Below, in pieces: positions 48,915 to 57,638 of a DNA stretch of 64,000 nucleotides (its first letter is position 1; each line of letters opens with the position of its first letter). Source of the stretch: Hymenobacter sediminicola. Its GTDB lineage: Bacteria; Bacteroidota; Bacteroidia; Cytophagales; Hymenobacteraceae. Location: the NCBI RefSeq assembly GCF_014250515.1, contig NZ_CP060202.1, positions 2,415,001-2,479,000 on the forward strand, given 5' to 3'. A program made the position numbers and the translations under genes. The notes under the pieces were generated by a model. That model saw only the letters and a list, made by a program, of their open reading frames with translations. It made no database searches and was not told the DNA's origin.

Positions 48915-49511
48915 ATGCCCTACGACCTGAAGGAAATTGCCGCTATCAGCGGAATGCCCGGTCTGTTCCGTCTCGTAAAGCCCACCCGCGCAGGCGTTAT
49001 CGTCGAATCCTTGGATGAGCGTGGCACACGTTCTGTGGCTTCTGCCCGCAACAAGGTGTCGCTGCTGCAGGAAATTTCCATCTATACCCAGGACTACGAC
49101 CAGACGGTGCCACTGTCGGAGGTATTCGACCGGATTCACCAGAAGCACGGCACCAGCCTGGCCATCACGCACAAGTCGGACGACCGGGACCTGACGGCCT
49201 TCATGGGTGAAATCATTCCGGACTATGACCGGGACCGGGTATACATGTCCGACATTAAGAAGCTGGTGCAGTGGTACCACGCCGTAAGCAGCCGCCTCGA
49301 GTATCAGGCGCCCGTAACGGAAGCGGCACCCGCTGCCACTGAAGCCACTGATACTGAGCCGAAAGCTGTAAAAAAATCTTCCGCTAAGGCCCCTTCGGAA
49401 GCCGCTGTAGAAGAAAAGCCGAAAGCCAAAAAGAAGACGTCTGCTTCGGATAGCGACAGTGAAACAGCCGCCGAAAAGCCAGCTAAAAAAGCAGCTAAAA
49501 AGAAAGAGTAA
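48915..49511 (+). CDS. DUF5606-family protein
   Basis: This 198-residue soluble protein begins with the conserved DUF5606 block (MPYDLKEIAAISGMPGLFRL, then TRAGVIVESLDE and SEVFDRIHQKHG), about residues 1-130. The last 60 residues are Ala/Lys/Glu-rich and low in complexity. The family is limited to Bacteroidota and has no assigned function. A clear terminator follows at 49530, so the gene ends its transcript. Confidence 0.8.
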   Translation: MPYDLKEIAAISGMPGLFRLVKPTRAGVIVESLDERGTRSVASARNKVSLLQEISIYTQDYDQTVPLSEVFDRIHQKHGTSLAITHKSDDRDLTAFMGEIIPDYDRDRVYMSDIKKLVQWYHAVSSRLEYQAPVTEAAPAATEATDTEPKAVKKSSAKAPSEAAVEEKPKAKKKTSASDSDSETAAEKPAKKAAKKKE

Positions 49512-49529
49512 TTTCTTTTTAGTCAGCAT

Positions 49530-49568
49530 AAAAAAGCCCGGATGCTACAGTAGCATCCGGGCTTTTTT
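49530..49568. terminator. Bidirectional terminator after the DUF5606 gene
   Basis: AAAAAAGCCCGGATGCT and AGCATCCGGGCTTTTTT are perfect 17-base arms; the minus-strand fbp ends at 49635. Confidence 0.85.
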
Positions 49569-49634
49569 TATTAGGCAAACCGGAAACGGAATAAAACCAA
49601 ATGCGGTAGGTGCTTTCCGTTTTTCCGCTCTGTT

Positions 49635-50651
49635 TTATTTCGCTTCCACAAACTCTTTCGCCAGAAATTCCTCTGCTTTATTTACTAACTCAGTAGAGCC
49701 AATAAATAGCGGGCACCGGTCGTGCATGTCCTGAGGTTCGATTTCCATAGTACGCATGCGGCCGTTGCTGGACTTGCCGCCGGCCTGCTCTACAATAAAC
49801 GCCAGCGGATTGCACTCGTACATGAGGCGCAGCTTGCCCTTCGGCGACTTCTGCGTGGACGGGTAGATGTAGATGCCGCCTTTGAGCAGGTTGCGGTGGA
49901 AGTCGGCGACCAGGGAGCCAATATAGCGGGCCGAGTAGCCCTGCTCCTTGCAATGCGCCACGTAGTCGGCCACACCCGGCGAGAAAGAGGCAGAGCTACC
50001 CTCATTCACGGAGTAAACCGTGCCGGTTTTGGGCGACTGAATATTGGGGTGCGAGAGGAAAAACTCGCCGAGGCTAGGCTCGTAGGTGAATCCGTTTACG
50101 CCATTGCCGGTGGTGTACACGAGCATGGTGCTGGAGCCATAAATGACGTAGCCGGCGGCCACCTGGTGCGTGCCTGCCTGTAGACAATCGGCCATGGTGC
50201 CCTCATTACCAGTCGGCGACACACGCCGATAGATGCTGAAGATGGTGCCGATGGATACGTTTACATCGATGTTGCTAGAACCGTCGAGCGGATCAATGGC
50301 CACGATGTACTTGCCTTGCACGTTGCCAGTCTGGATAACTTCCTCGTCTTCCTCGCTGATAATGGTGCAGACCTCGCCGCCATTGCGCAGTGCCCGGATG
50401 AAACGGATGTTGGCAATAACATCGAGCTTCTGCTGGTCTTCGCCCTGCACGTTGCGGTTGCCATAGGCCCCGGCAATATCAATGAGGCCGGAGCGGTTGA
50501 TTTCGCGGTTCACGATTTTGGCGGCCAAGGCAATGTCGCGGAGCAGCTGGGACAGTTCCCCGGTGGCATAGGGGAAATCTTCCTGCTTGCGCATGATGAA
50601 ACGGTCCAGAGTAGTGCCTACGGGCAGCGCCAGCTTGTCGTGTTGATTCAT
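49635..50651 (-). CDS. fbp: Fructose-1,6-bisphosphatase, class I
   Basis: From ATG 50651 ([20 protein letters not shown]) this is 338 residues; the longer frame to 50846 adds an unrelated N-terminus. The metal and phosphate site [12 protein letters not shown] is present, with the acidic SEEDEEV loop before it and the substrate strand [15 protein letters not shown]. The C-terminal [11 protein letters not shown] also matches. It would drive gluconeogenesis by hydrolysing fructose 1,6-bisphosphate, which fits growth on acetate and amino acids. Confidence 0.95.
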   Translation of the reverse strand: MNQHDKLALPVGTTLDRFIMRKQEDFPYATGELSQLLRDIALAAKIVNREINRSGLIDIAGAYGNRNVQGEDQQKLDVIANIRFIRALRNGGEVCTIISEEDEEVIQTGNVQGKYIVAIDPLDGSSNIDVNVSIGTIFSIYRRVSPTGNEGTMADCLQAGTHQVAAGYVIYGSSTMLVYTTGNGVNGFTYEPSLGEFFLSHPNIQSPKTGTVYSVNEGSSASFSPGVADYVAHCKEQGYSARYIGSLVADFHRNLLKGGIYIYPSTQKSPKGKLRLMYECNPLAFIVEQAGGKSSNGRMRTMEIEPQDMHDRCPLFIGSTELVNKAEEFLAKEFVEAK

Positions 50652-50734
50652 AAAAGCCTGAGAGAATGAACGAATGGGTGGGAAGCCAAAATTAACCTTT
50701 TTCGGGCGTAGTGGCACAAATATCCGTTCGGCCC

Positions 50735-50742
50735 TACATTTG
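50735..50742 (+). promoter_or_regulatory. Putative -7 promoter element for aspartokinase
   Basis: TACATTTG ends five bases before the ATG at 50748, so the message would be almost leaderless. Confidence 0.45.
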
Positions 50743-50747
50743 GCCCC

Positions 50748-52040
50748 ATGCAGGAATCTTCTCAGTTGAAAGTTTACAAGTTTGGCGGTGCCTCGGTGAA
50801 AGACGCGGGGGCTATTCGCAACCTCAGCCGGATTGTGCAGGAGCACGGCAGTGCTGGGCCGCTGCTCATCGTGGTTTCGGCCATGGGCAAAACCACCAAT
50901 GCACTTGAAAAACTATATCAACTGGCTCATACCGGGCAAGATTTCAGCGAAAAGCTGGCGGCGCTTCGCACGTTCCATCTGGCGGTAGCAGCAGAGCTGG
51001 ATATAGCCGATGAGCAGACCGCTGCTACAAGTGCTCCGACCTTGGCAGTACTGCTGGAACAGCTCGGCGACCGGCTGGCCACCCTCACTCCCGGCGACTA
51101 TGATAAGCAATATGACCAAGTAGTGAGCTTTGGTGAGCTGCTGGCCACCCTGATTGTGGCCCGCGCCCTGCAAGCCCAATGGCTCGATTGTCGCCCTCTT
51201 ATTCGGACCGACCATACCTGGCGCGAGGGCCGGGTAGACTGGCCGACCACGGAACGGGCGCTTACCGCAGATGTAGTACCACTGCTGGCGCAGGGGCCTA
51301 TCGTTACGCAGGGCTTTGTGGGCGGCACTACCAGTGGCCAGACCACTACCCTGGGCCGCGAAGGCTCCGACTATACGGCCGCTATTCTGGCCTACTGCCT
51401 GGGCGCTGAGTCAGTGACCATCTGGAAGGATGTGGCGGGACTGCTGAACGCCGACCCCAAGTTTTTCTCGGACACGGTGCGCTACCCGGAAATCAGCTAC
51501 CAGGAAACCATTGAAATGGCGTACTACGGGGCCTCGGTTATTCACCCCAAAACCATCAAGCCGCTGGCCGTGCGCCGGATTCCGCTGCTGGTCAAGTCGT
51601 TTCTGGACCCCAGCGCCGAGGGCACCCGCATCCACGACTGCCGGCACGGGCTGCTGGTACCGGCCTTCATCCGCAAAGACGGGCAGTGCCTGGTTTCGTT
51701 TGAGAGCAAGGACCTGACATTTATTTCGGAAGAAAATCTGGAGGTGATTTTCGGGGCGCTGGCGCAGGTCCGGCTCAAAATAAACCTCATGCAGAACTCA
51801 GCCATCAGCTTCTCGGTCTGCACCGATTTTTCCGCTTACCGCCTCGAAAAGCTACTGGCAGTATTGCGTGAGCAGTTCACAATACATTACAACACGGGGC
51901 TGGAGCTGTATACCATCAAAAACTACGATGCCCCGAGTATTCAGCGCCTCACAGAAGGCCGTGAGCTGCTACTGGAGCAGCGCAGCCGCCAGACATTCCA
52001 GTTTGTGTGCCGGGGCAGCACCAACGAGGCCACAGCATAG
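50748..52040 (+). CDS. Aspartate kinase
   Basis: This 430-residue enzyme phosphorylates aspartate, the first step to lysine, threonine and methionine. The kinase domain begins [19 protein letters not shown], with the nucleotide strand [13 protein letters not shown] and the substrate loop [13 protein letters not shown]. The C-terminal ACT regulatory part ([23 protein letters not shown]) suggests feedback control by lysine or threonine. It is monofunctional, with no homoserine dehydrogenase. It runs divergently from fbp with a short shared promoter region. Confidence 0.93.
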   Translation: MQESSQLKVYKFGGASVKDAGAIRNLSRIVQEHGSAGPLLIVVSAMGKTTNALEKLYQLAHTGQDFSEKLAALRTFHLAVAAELDIADEQTAATSAPTLAVLLEQLGDRLATLTPGDYDKQYDQVVSFGELLATLIVARALQAQWLDCRPLIRTDHTWREGRVDWPTTERALTADVVPLLAQGPIVTQGFVGGTTSGQTTTLGREGSDYTAAILAYCLGAESVTIWKDVAGLLNADPKFFSDTVRYPEISYQETIEMAYYGASVIHPKTIKPLAVRRIPLLVKSFLDPSAEGTRIHDCRHGLLVPAFIRKDGQCLVSFESKDLTFISEENLEVIFGALAQVRLKINLMQNSAISFSVCTDFSAYRLEKLLAVLREQFTIHYNTGLELYTIKNYDAPSIQRLTEGRELLLEQRSRQTFQFVCRGSTNEATA

Positions 52041-52145
52041 CAGTTCAACCTGTCGACACCCTGTTTTTTCTGGCTACCTCAGGTCCTGATTGGCAGCCTG
52101 TTTGGGTAGCCACGCCGTGTAATTTCTGCGCCAGGACCGAACAAT

Positions 52146-52178
52146 TTTGCCTCACTGGGCCTTATAGGCATATCTTTG
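52146..52178 (+). promoter_or_regulatory. Textbook Bacteroidota promoter for the Fur-family gene
   Basis: TTTG (52146-52149), a 21-base spacer, then TATCTTTG (52171-52178), which fits the TTTG-N19-21-TAnnTTTG consensus. It supports the GTG start at 52199. Confidence 0.65.
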
Positions 52179-52198
52179 CGGAGAATCATTCTTAGCTA

Positions 52199-52663
52199 GT
52201 GAGCCACTTTCCAGACCATTCGCCGCCCTCAGCGGGCCATTTGCGTGACCGACTGGCCCAAGCCGGACTGCGGGCTACGCGGCAACGGTTGGTCATTCTG
52301 GAAAGCCTGCTGCTATTGCCCGGTCATCCCACGGCCGAGCAGGTTCACCGCCGTGTTGTGGGCCAGGAGCCCAGTCTGTCGCTGGGTACGGTATATAAAG
52401 CCTTGGACTCTTTTGTGGCGGCTGGGCTTACACGTCGGGTAGCTTCCGCCGAAGGCTCTTGCCGCCGCTACGATGCCGACTGCTCGGCCCACCACCACCT
52501 GTTCTGCACGGATACCCAGGAAATCATTGACTTCCGCGACCCACAGCTGGACACTCTCATTCAGGAGTTCTTCGCGGCCCACGGGCTGCAAGGCTTCCAG
52601 CCCCAAAGCTTTTCGCTGCACATCATCGGGAATAAGCTCGCCAGTGACGAGACCATAAAGTAA
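52199..52663 (+). CDS. Fur/PerR-family metalloregulator
   Basis: This 154-residue winged-helix regulator (GTG start) has the Fur helix-turn-helix (LRATRQRLVILESLL, then SLGTVYKALDSFVAAGL) and a metal-binding dimer domain (RYDADCSAHHHLFC). The structural zinc CxxC pairs of typical Fur and PerR are missing: only CTDT follows the HHH, and the C-terminus has no Cys. The peroxiredoxin gene 86 bases downstream favours a peroxide-response (PerR-like) role. Which metal it senses is unknown. Confidence 0.88.
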   Translation: MSHFPDHSPPSAGHLRDRLAQAGLRATRQRLVILESLLLLPGHPTAEQVHRRVVGQEPSLSLGTVYKALDSFVAAGLTRRVASAEGSCRRYDADCSAHHHLFCTDTQEIIDFRDPQLDTLIQEFFAAHGLQGFQPQSFSLHIIGNKLASDETIK

Positions 52664-52749
52664 GGCCCGGAATACGCCTGTGCTTTTTCTCCGGTCACCG
52701 GTTTCCATCCGCTCATCACCTTTTTTCACTTTCATAAATTCAGTAACTC

Positions 52750-53382
52750 ATGGCAGTTCTCGTAGGTAAGCGTGCCCCCTCGTTCAAAGCTACCGCCGTT
52801 ATCGACGGCGAATTCGAGGAGGATTTCTCCCTTGACCGGTACCTGGGCAAGAAGCACGTCATCTTCTACTTCTATCCCGCCGACTTCACGTTCGTTTGCC
52901 CCACCGAAATTATTTCCTTCCAGGAGCGTCTGGCCGATTTCGAAGCCAAAGGCGTTGCCATCGTAGGCTGCTCCACGGACACGCACTTCTCGCACTTTGC
53001 CTGGCTGCAGACTCCGCGCGACAACGGCGGCATTGAAGGCGTAACGTATCCGCTGGTAGCGGACGCCACCAAAACCATTGCGGCCAACTACGACGTACTG
53101 GGCGGCCACTACGACTACAACGAGGCGGGCGAAATGACCTTCGTTGGCTCGCCCCTCGCCTACCGCGGCCTGTTCCTCATCGACAAGGATGGCATTGTGC
53201 GCCACCAGGTAGTAAACGACGGTCCGCTGGGCCGCAGCATCGACGAAGCCATGCGCATGGTAGACGCGCTGCAGTACTTCGAGGTGAAAGGCGAGGTATG
53301 CCCGGCCAACTGGGAAGAAGGCAAAGAAGGCATGTCGGCCACCCGTGAGGGAGTAGCTGACTACCTCGGCAAGCACCACTAA
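52750..53382 (+). CDS. Typical 2-Cys peroxiredoxin (AhpC/Prx1 type)
   Basis: This 210-residue enzyme reduces hydrogen peroxide and organic peroxides. The peroxidatic Cys50 is in FTFVCPTE and the resolving Cys184 in GEVCPANW. The C-terminal extension (YLGKHH) includes the segment that makes eukaryote-like 2-Cys enzymes prone to overoxidation. The Fur-family regulator directly upstream fits oxidative-stress control. No ahpF partner is nearby, so thioredoxin is the likely reductant. Confidence 0.94.
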   Translation: MAVLVGKRAPSFKATAVIDGEFEEDFSLDRYLGKKHVIFYFYPADFTFVCPTEIISFQERLADFEAKGVAIVGCSTDTHFSHFAWLQTPRDNGGIEGVTYPLVADATKTIAANYDVLGGHYDYNEAGEMTFVGSPLAYRGLFLIDKDGIVRHQVVNDGPLGRSIDEAMRMVDALQYFEVKGEVCPANWEEGKEGMSATREGVADYLGKHH

Positions 53383-53420
53383 GCCAGTGGCTCCAGCCCA
53401 TCAATGGGCTGATGCCTCTC

Positions 53421-53453
53421 AAAAAGCCTCTGCCATACCGGCAGAGGCTTTTT
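53421..53453 (+). terminator. Terminator after the peroxiredoxin gene
   Basis: AAAAAGCCTCTGCC and GGCAGAGGCTTTTT are perfect 14-base arms. It sits inside the open frame that begins at 53412, which therefore cannot be the kdtA start. Confidence 0.85.
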
Positions 53454-53475
53454 CATAATAGTCTGAGGAAGACTG

Positions 53476-53483
53476 TACTTTTG
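53476..53483 (+). promoter_or_regulatory. Putative -7 promoter element for kdtA
   Basis: TACTTTTG lies downstream of the peroxiredoxin terminator and 90 bases before the chosen kdtA start. Confidence 0.45.
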
Positions 53484-53573
53484 CGCCGCTACCTGAATGA
53501 TGCATCCAGGAGTGCAGGTGCCGGGCATTTCCGACCATCTGCTACTCCTTTCATCCGCAACGAAACCGCTCTT

Positions 53574-54824
53574 TTGCCTTTCCTATATTCCATAGCCCTG
53601 CGCCTGTATGCGCTGCTACTGCAGCTGCTGACTCCTTTTGTGCCGAAAGCGGCCCAGTGGGTGGCCGGCCGACAGGGGCTGCTGCCACGCATTCAGGCGG
53701 CGCTACAGCACGAGACGGCGCCGTTGGCCTGGTTTCACTGCGCCTCGCTGGGCGAGTTTGAGCAGGGGCGCCCGCTTATAGAAGCCTATGCCACGCGCTA
53801 CCCCGACCACAAAATCGTGCTGACGTTCTTCTCGCCTTCGGGCTATGAAGTGCGCAAAAACTGGCCCGGCGCGGCGTACGTGTTCTACCTGCCGCTTGAT
53901 ACGGCAGCCAACGCGCAGGCCTTTGTAGCGGCGGTGAAGCCCCGGCTGGCGGTATTCGTGAAGTACGAGTTCTGGTATCATTTCCTCACGGAGCTGCAAC
54001 GCCGCCAAGTGCCTACCATTTGCGTATCGGCTATTTTCCGGCCGGAACAGGTGTTTTTCCAACCCTGGGGCGGTTTCTTCCGCCAAATTCTGAGCCGCTT
54101 CACCCACATCTTCGCTCAGAACAAAAGCTCCGTGGCGCTGCTGCGGGAAATCGGCATTACCCAGACCAGCGTGGCCGGCGACACCCGTTTTGATACCGTA
54201 GTACGTACGGCCGCTGCCGCGTCTCAGCCGCTGCCCCTCGTCGATGCCTTTACGGAAGACTGGGTGCCGGTTCTCATTATTGGGAGTAGCTGGCCCGAGG
54301 ATATGCCGATTCTGACGCCGTTGATGCGCCAGTACGCCGGCCAGATGCGCTTCATTGTGGCCCCCCACGAAATCAGCGAAACCAACCTGCGGCTGGTGGA
54401 GGAGGCCATGCCGGGCCAGGTAGTGCGCTACTCCCGCGCCGACGTGGCCACCGTAGCCGAGGCCCGCGTGCTACTCATCGACAACGTGGGCTTGCTCAGC
54501 CTGCTCTATCGGTTCGGGCATTTCGCCTACATCGGGGGAGCATTTGGCAAAGGCCTGCACAATACGCTGGAAGCCGCTGCTTTTGGCCTGCCACTATTCT
54601 TTGGGCCCACCTACGATAAGTTTCAGGAGGCGAAAGACCTGGTAGAAATCGACTGCGCCTTCCCGATAGAGTCGGCGGAAGAGCTGCTGGCGGCATTTGG
54701 GCGGCTGTTCTACCAGGAAGAGGCCCGCCTCGCCGTGCAGGACCGTAGCCTCGACTATGTGCACGACAACAGTGGCGCCACCGGCCGGATTATGCAATGG
54801 GTGGCGGCGCGGGTGGCGGAATGA
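53574..54824 (+). CDS. waaA: 3-deoxy-D-manno-octulosonic acid (Kdo) transferase
   Basis: From TTG 53574 (MPFLYSIALRLYALLLQLLTPF) this is 416 residues, ending the run that would otherwise begin in the upstream terminator. The short N-terminal helix anchors it in the inner membrane. The GT30 donor-side motifs FHCASLGEFEQG and TFFSPSGYEV and the conserved FVKYEFWYHFLTEL are present. The C-terminal GGAFGKGLHNTLEAAAFG matches the CMP-Kdo site. It adds Kdo to lipid A, so lipopolysaccharide is expected. rsgA follows. Confidence 0.92.
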   Translation: MPFLYSIALRLYALLLQLLTPFVPKAAQWVAGRQGLLPRIQAALQHETAPLAWFHCASLGEFEQGRPLIEAYATRYPDHKIVLTFFSPSGYEVRKNWPGAAYVFYLPLDTAANAQAFVAAVKPRLAVFVKYEFWYHFLTELQRRQVPTICVSAIFRPEQVFFQPWGGFFRQILSRFTHIFAQNKSSVALLREIGITQTSVAGDTRFDTVVRTAAAASQPLPLVDAFTEDWVPVLIIGSSWPEDMPILTPLMRQYAGQMRFIVAPHEISETNLRLVEEAMPGQVVRYSRADVATVAEARVLLIDNVGLLSLLYRFGHFAYIGGAFGKGLHNTLEAAAFGLPLFFGPTYDKFQEAKDLVEIDCAFPIESAEELLAAFGRLFYQEEARLAVQDRSLDYVHDNSGATGRIMQWVAARVAE

Positions 54825-54897
54825 GCCAGCCACTCTCGGCACAGTCTACTGTCCTTTTCTGTTTTATTCTGACTTCACCTCCTCACGCATTTTCCTC

Positions 54898-55824
54898 ATG
54901 ACCGGAACCGTTGTAAGATCTACTGGCTCGTGGTACGTGGTGCGCGAAGCGGGCACGGGGCAGCTGCACCGCTGCCGGCTGCGGGGCAAGTTCAAGATGA
55001 AAGACCTGAAGGTGAGCAACCCGCTGGCCGTCGGCGACCAGGTAGACTTTACGGTGGAAGAGCAGACCGAAGGCGCGGGCGTCATTCACCACATCGAGCC
55101 GCGCCGCAACTACATCATTCGCCGGTCGGTGCACAAGAGCGAACATGCCCACATTGTGGCCGCCAACCTCGACCAGGCCATGCTGGTAGTCACGCTGGCC
55201 TCGCCGGCTACATCGTTTGGCTTCATCGACCGGTTTCTGGTGACGGCGGAGGCCTACAGCATCCCGGTTACGCTGCTCTTCAACAAGACGGACCTCTACG
55301 ACGAAGATCTGGCCGACTACCAGGACCAGATTCTGAAGATGTATGAGCGAATCGGCTATCCGGGCATGCGCTGCTCGGCGCACACCGGCGAAGGGGTAGC
55401 CGATATCGACGCGCAGCTGAATAACAAAACCACGCTGCTCTCGGGCCATTCGGGCGTGGGCAAGAGCACGCTCATCAATGCGCTGGTGCCCGACCTGGAC
55501 CTGAAAACGGCGGAAATCAGCCAGTTTTCCGATAAGGGCGTGCACACCACCACCTTCGCCGAGATGCTGGAGGTGCGGCCCGGTACGTTCCTGATTGACA
55601 CACCCGGCATCAAGGAGCTGGGCCTCGTGGACATGAAACCCGGTGAGTTGGCCCACTTCTTCCCCGAAATGCGCGCCCTGCTCAACCAGTGCCGCTACCA
55701 CAACTGCCAGCACCTGCACGAGCCGGGCTGTGCCGTGCGCGAAGCCGTGGACAAAGGCCGTATTGCCCTGCCCCGCTACGACAGCTACGTGAGCATGCAG
55801 CAAGGCGACGATAACCGCCGGTAG
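54898..55824 (+). CDS. rsgA: Ribosome small subunit-dependent GTPase A
   Basis: From ATG 54898 (MTGTVVRSTGSWYVVREAG) this is 308 residues, starting with an OB-like domain. It is circularly permuted: the G4 motif NKTD precedes G1 (GHSGVGKST) and G3 (DTPGIKEL). The C-terminal zinc site is CRYHNCQHLHEPGC. It helps mature the 30S ribosomal subunit. The longer open frame beginning at 54697 reads through kdtA sequence and is rejected. Confidence 0.94.
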   Translation: MTGTVVRSTGSWYVVREAGTGQLHRCRLRGKFKMKDLKVSNPLAVGDQVDFTVEEQTEGAGVIHHIEPRRNYIIRRSVHKSEHAHIVAANLDQAMLVVTLASPATSFGFIDRFLVTAEAYSIPVTLLFNKTDLYDEDLADYQDQILKMYERIGYPGMRCSAHTGEGVADIDAQLNNKTTLLSGHSGVGKSTLINALVPDLDLKTAEISQFSDKGVHTTTFAEMLEVRPGTFLIDTPGIKELGLVDMKPGELAHFFPEMRALLNQCRYHNCQHLHEPGCAVREAVDKGRIALPRYDSYVSMQQGDDNRR

Positions 55825-55857
55825 CTGGTTGGTTCTGGTTAGTTGTTGGTTGATTGT

Positions 55858-55943
55858 TGTCATCCTGAGCTTGCGAAGGACCTTATCACGCTGGAACGAC
55901 TTGCTCTGACGTGATAAGGTCCTTCGCAAGCTCAGGATGACAC
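55858..55943. repeat. Dispersed palindromic repeat, family A, copy 3
   Basis: The best-matched copy: arms TGTCATCCTGAGCTTGCGAA... and its complement ending GCTCAGGATGACA, with GGACCTTATCACG inside. A run of GGTTGGTT-like bases precedes it (55823-55857). Confidence 0.9.
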
Positions 55944-55973
55944 ATTTTACACACTCCTCCCAACCCACCGCGC

Positions 55974-56006
55974 AAAAAAAGCCCGGCTGAGGCAGCCGGG
56001 CTTTTC
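55974..56006 (-). terminator. Terminator after the fasciclin gene
   Basis: AAAAAAAGCCCGGCTG and CAGCCGGGCTTTT arms just past the minus-strand stop at 56032. Confidence 0.8.
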
Positions 56007-56031
56007 AACCAATCAGGAAATCAATTCCCGG

Positions 56032-56679
56032 CTATTCAGCCGAGGGCAGCAGCACGCCATCAATGACGTGCGTAACTCCGTTGCTGGATACCACGTCGGC
56101 GGTTTGCACCGATACGGGAGCATCCTTGCCGTTGCTGATCATCACTTTGCCGTCTTTTACCGACACCGTGATTTTCTGACCGTTTACGGTCGTCAGCTGT
56201 TGGCCATCTTTTAAGTCCTGGGCCAGCAGGCGGCCCGCAATAACGTGGTAGGTGAGCACGCCTTTCAGCTTGTCTTTGCTTTCGGGCTTCATCAGGCCAG
56301 CAAGGGCACCGTTGGGCAGCTTATCGAAAGCAGCATTGGTGGGCGCGAATACTGTGAATGGGCCCGCACCGCTAAGGGTGCCATCGAGGCCGGCAGCCTG
56401 CACGGCTTTCACCAGCGTGCTTACGCTGGGCGCCATCACGGCATTCTGCACGATGGTTTTGTCTGGCGTCATCGGAATGCCATCTACCAGCACGCCCTCC
56501 GACTTGCCCATACGGGCCGAGTCGCTCATCATGGCCGTCGAGTCGACGGTAGTGGCCATATCCGTTGAGGTGGTAGTGGTTTCTGTGGTGGAAGCGGAGT
56601 CGCCGCAGCTGGCCAGGCCAAAGGCAAGCGCGCCCGCTGAGAGCAGGCTAAAAGAAGCAGAACGCAGGGTGTTGTTCAT
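56032..56679 (-). CDS. Fasciclin-domain lipoprotein
   Basis: From ATG 56679 this is 215 residues. The N-terminus is a lipoprotein signal with lipobox LASC (about Cys25), then a Thr/Ser/Met-rich spacer and one FAS1 domain (LVKAVQAAGLDGTLSGAGPFTVFAPTNAAF, then the conserved YHVIAG and VIDGVLLP strands). FAS1 proteins mediate adhesion or cell-surface binding. The longer frame to 56739 lacks a signal at its start. It is likely surface or periplasmic. Confidence 0.9.
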   Translation of the reverse strand: MNNTLRSASFSLLSAGALAFGLASCGDSASTTETTTTSTDMATTVDSTAMMSDSARMGKSEGVLVDGIPMTPDKTIVQNAVMAPSVSTLVKAVQAAGLDGTLSGAGPFTVFAPTNAAFDKLPNGALAGLMKPESKDKLKGVLTYHVIAGRLLAQDLKDGQQLTTVNGQKITVSVKDGKVMISNGKDAPVSVQTADVVSSNGVTHVIDGVLLPSAE

Positions 56680-56812
56680 GGGGTACACGAAGGGTTGGGT
56701 TGTGGAAGTGTGAGAGATACGGGCAAACCACCGCGCCACGGGCAGCCGGGCGGCAGTAGTGTCTCTACGAAACCCAACTGTTGCCTGGATGTTTGGCCGC
56801 GCACAAATTGGC

Positions 56813-56820
56813 TACCTTTG
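56813..56820 (+). promoter_or_regulatory. Putative -7 promoter element for the peptidylprolyl isomerase gene
   Basis: TACCTTTG, with TTTG 17 bases upstream (56792-56795), lies 69 bases before ATG 56889, which argues against the earlier in-frame start at 56781. Confidence 0.5.
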
Positions 56821-56888
56821 AGCCGGAGCCGCATCTACCGGCTCCGCCTCTTCGTACAAATACCCGTTCCATTCGTTTGCAATCCAAC

Positions 56889-57350
56889 ATGAAAACAGCC
56901 GAAATCCACACTGCCAAAGGTGTAATGAAAGTGGAGTTCTATGAGAAAGATGCTCCTAACACCGTGAAGAACTTCACCGATCTGGCCCAGAAGGGCTTCT
57001 ACGACGGCCTGAAGTTCCACCGCGTTATTCCCAACTTTGTGATTCAGGGCGGCTGCCCCAACTCGCGCGACGGCGCCAAAGGCATGGCCGGCACCGGTGG
57101 CCCCGGCTACAAAATCGACTGCGAGCTGACCGGCGACCACCAGTACCATGAGCGGGGTGCCCTGAGCATGGCCCACGCCGGCCGCAACACCGGCGGCAGC
57201 CAGTTCTTCATTGTGCACAGCCGCGACAACACCGCCCACCTCGACCGCAACCACACGGTATTTGGTAAGGTAGTAGAAGGCCTCGACATCATTGACCAGA
57301 TTCAGGCCAACGACGAAATCCAGAAAATCGTGGTGACGGAGCAGGCGTAA
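56889..57350 (+). CDS. Cyclophilin-type peptidylprolyl isomerase
   Basis: This 153-residue cytosolic enzyme speeds cis-trans isomerisation of proline bonds. The catalytic Arg and neighbours are in [14 protein letters not shown], the conserved [15 protein letters not shown] and [14 protein letters not shown] blocks follow, and no signal peptide is present. It starts [20 protein letters not shown], and the longer frame from 56781 is upstream untranslated sequence. An imperfect hairpin at 57371 follows. Confidence 0.95.
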   Translation: MKTAEIHTAKGVMKVEFYEKDAPNTVKNFTDLAQKGFYDGLKFHRVIPNFVIQGGCPNSRDGAKGMAGTGGPGYKIDCELTGDHQYHERGALSMAHAGRNTGGSQFFIVHSRDNTAHLDRNHTVFGKVVEGLDIIDQIQANDEIQKIVVTEQA

Positions 57351-57370
57351 GCCTCCCCGCTACCTGACAT

Positions 57371-57411
57371 ACAACGCCCTGCGTGCCGAAAGGTGCGTGG
57401 GGCATTGTTGT
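57371..57411 (+). terminator. Imperfect hairpin after the cyclophilin gene
   Basis: ACAACGCCCTGCGTGCC pairs partly with GGTGCGTGGGGCATTGTTGT around GAAA. It resembles the stronger hairpin at 62806-62859. Confidence 0.5.
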
Positions 57412-57419
57412 GTTTCGGT

Positions 57420-57505
57420 GTAGGGGCGGGGCTCGCCCCCGCCCGCCATTGAACGGTACCGTTGTATCGGTGCGAACGGCGGGCGGGGGCGAGCCCCGCC
57501 CCTAC
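57420..57505. repeat. GC-rich REP-like pair, family B
   Basis: Two 28-base inverted copies, GTAGGGGCGGGGCTCGCCCC... and its complement, enclose a unique 29-base middle. Each copy is itself a partial palindrome. The same unit occurs at 57544, 58151 and 62660. Confidence 0.9.
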
Positions 57506-57543
57506 ACTGTTCCTTCAGCGCCCGTATACTGGTATCGTTCAAC

Positions 57544-57571
57544 GATGGGCGGGGGCAAGCCCCGCCCCTAC
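57544..57571 (+). repeat. GC-rich REP-like unit, family B, left of RAYT
   Basis: A single copy ending GGGGCAAGCCCCGCCCCTAC, about 70 bases before the RAYT start. Confidence 0.85.
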
Positions 57572-57638
57572 TTTGCCGGAAGTGTTGTATGTTTTCCTAT
57601 CGGCACGAATGCCGGACTACCCCTCTGCTTATACGTAT

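Noticed and set aside
53412..53573. N-terminal extension of the Kdo transferase
   Set aside because: It overlaps the peroxiredoxin terminator (53421-53453) and a promoter element (53476-53483).
57420..57571. CRISPR array
   Set aside because: There are too few units, they face in opposite directions, spacers are unequal, no cas genes are nearby, and each unit is a REP-like palindrome.
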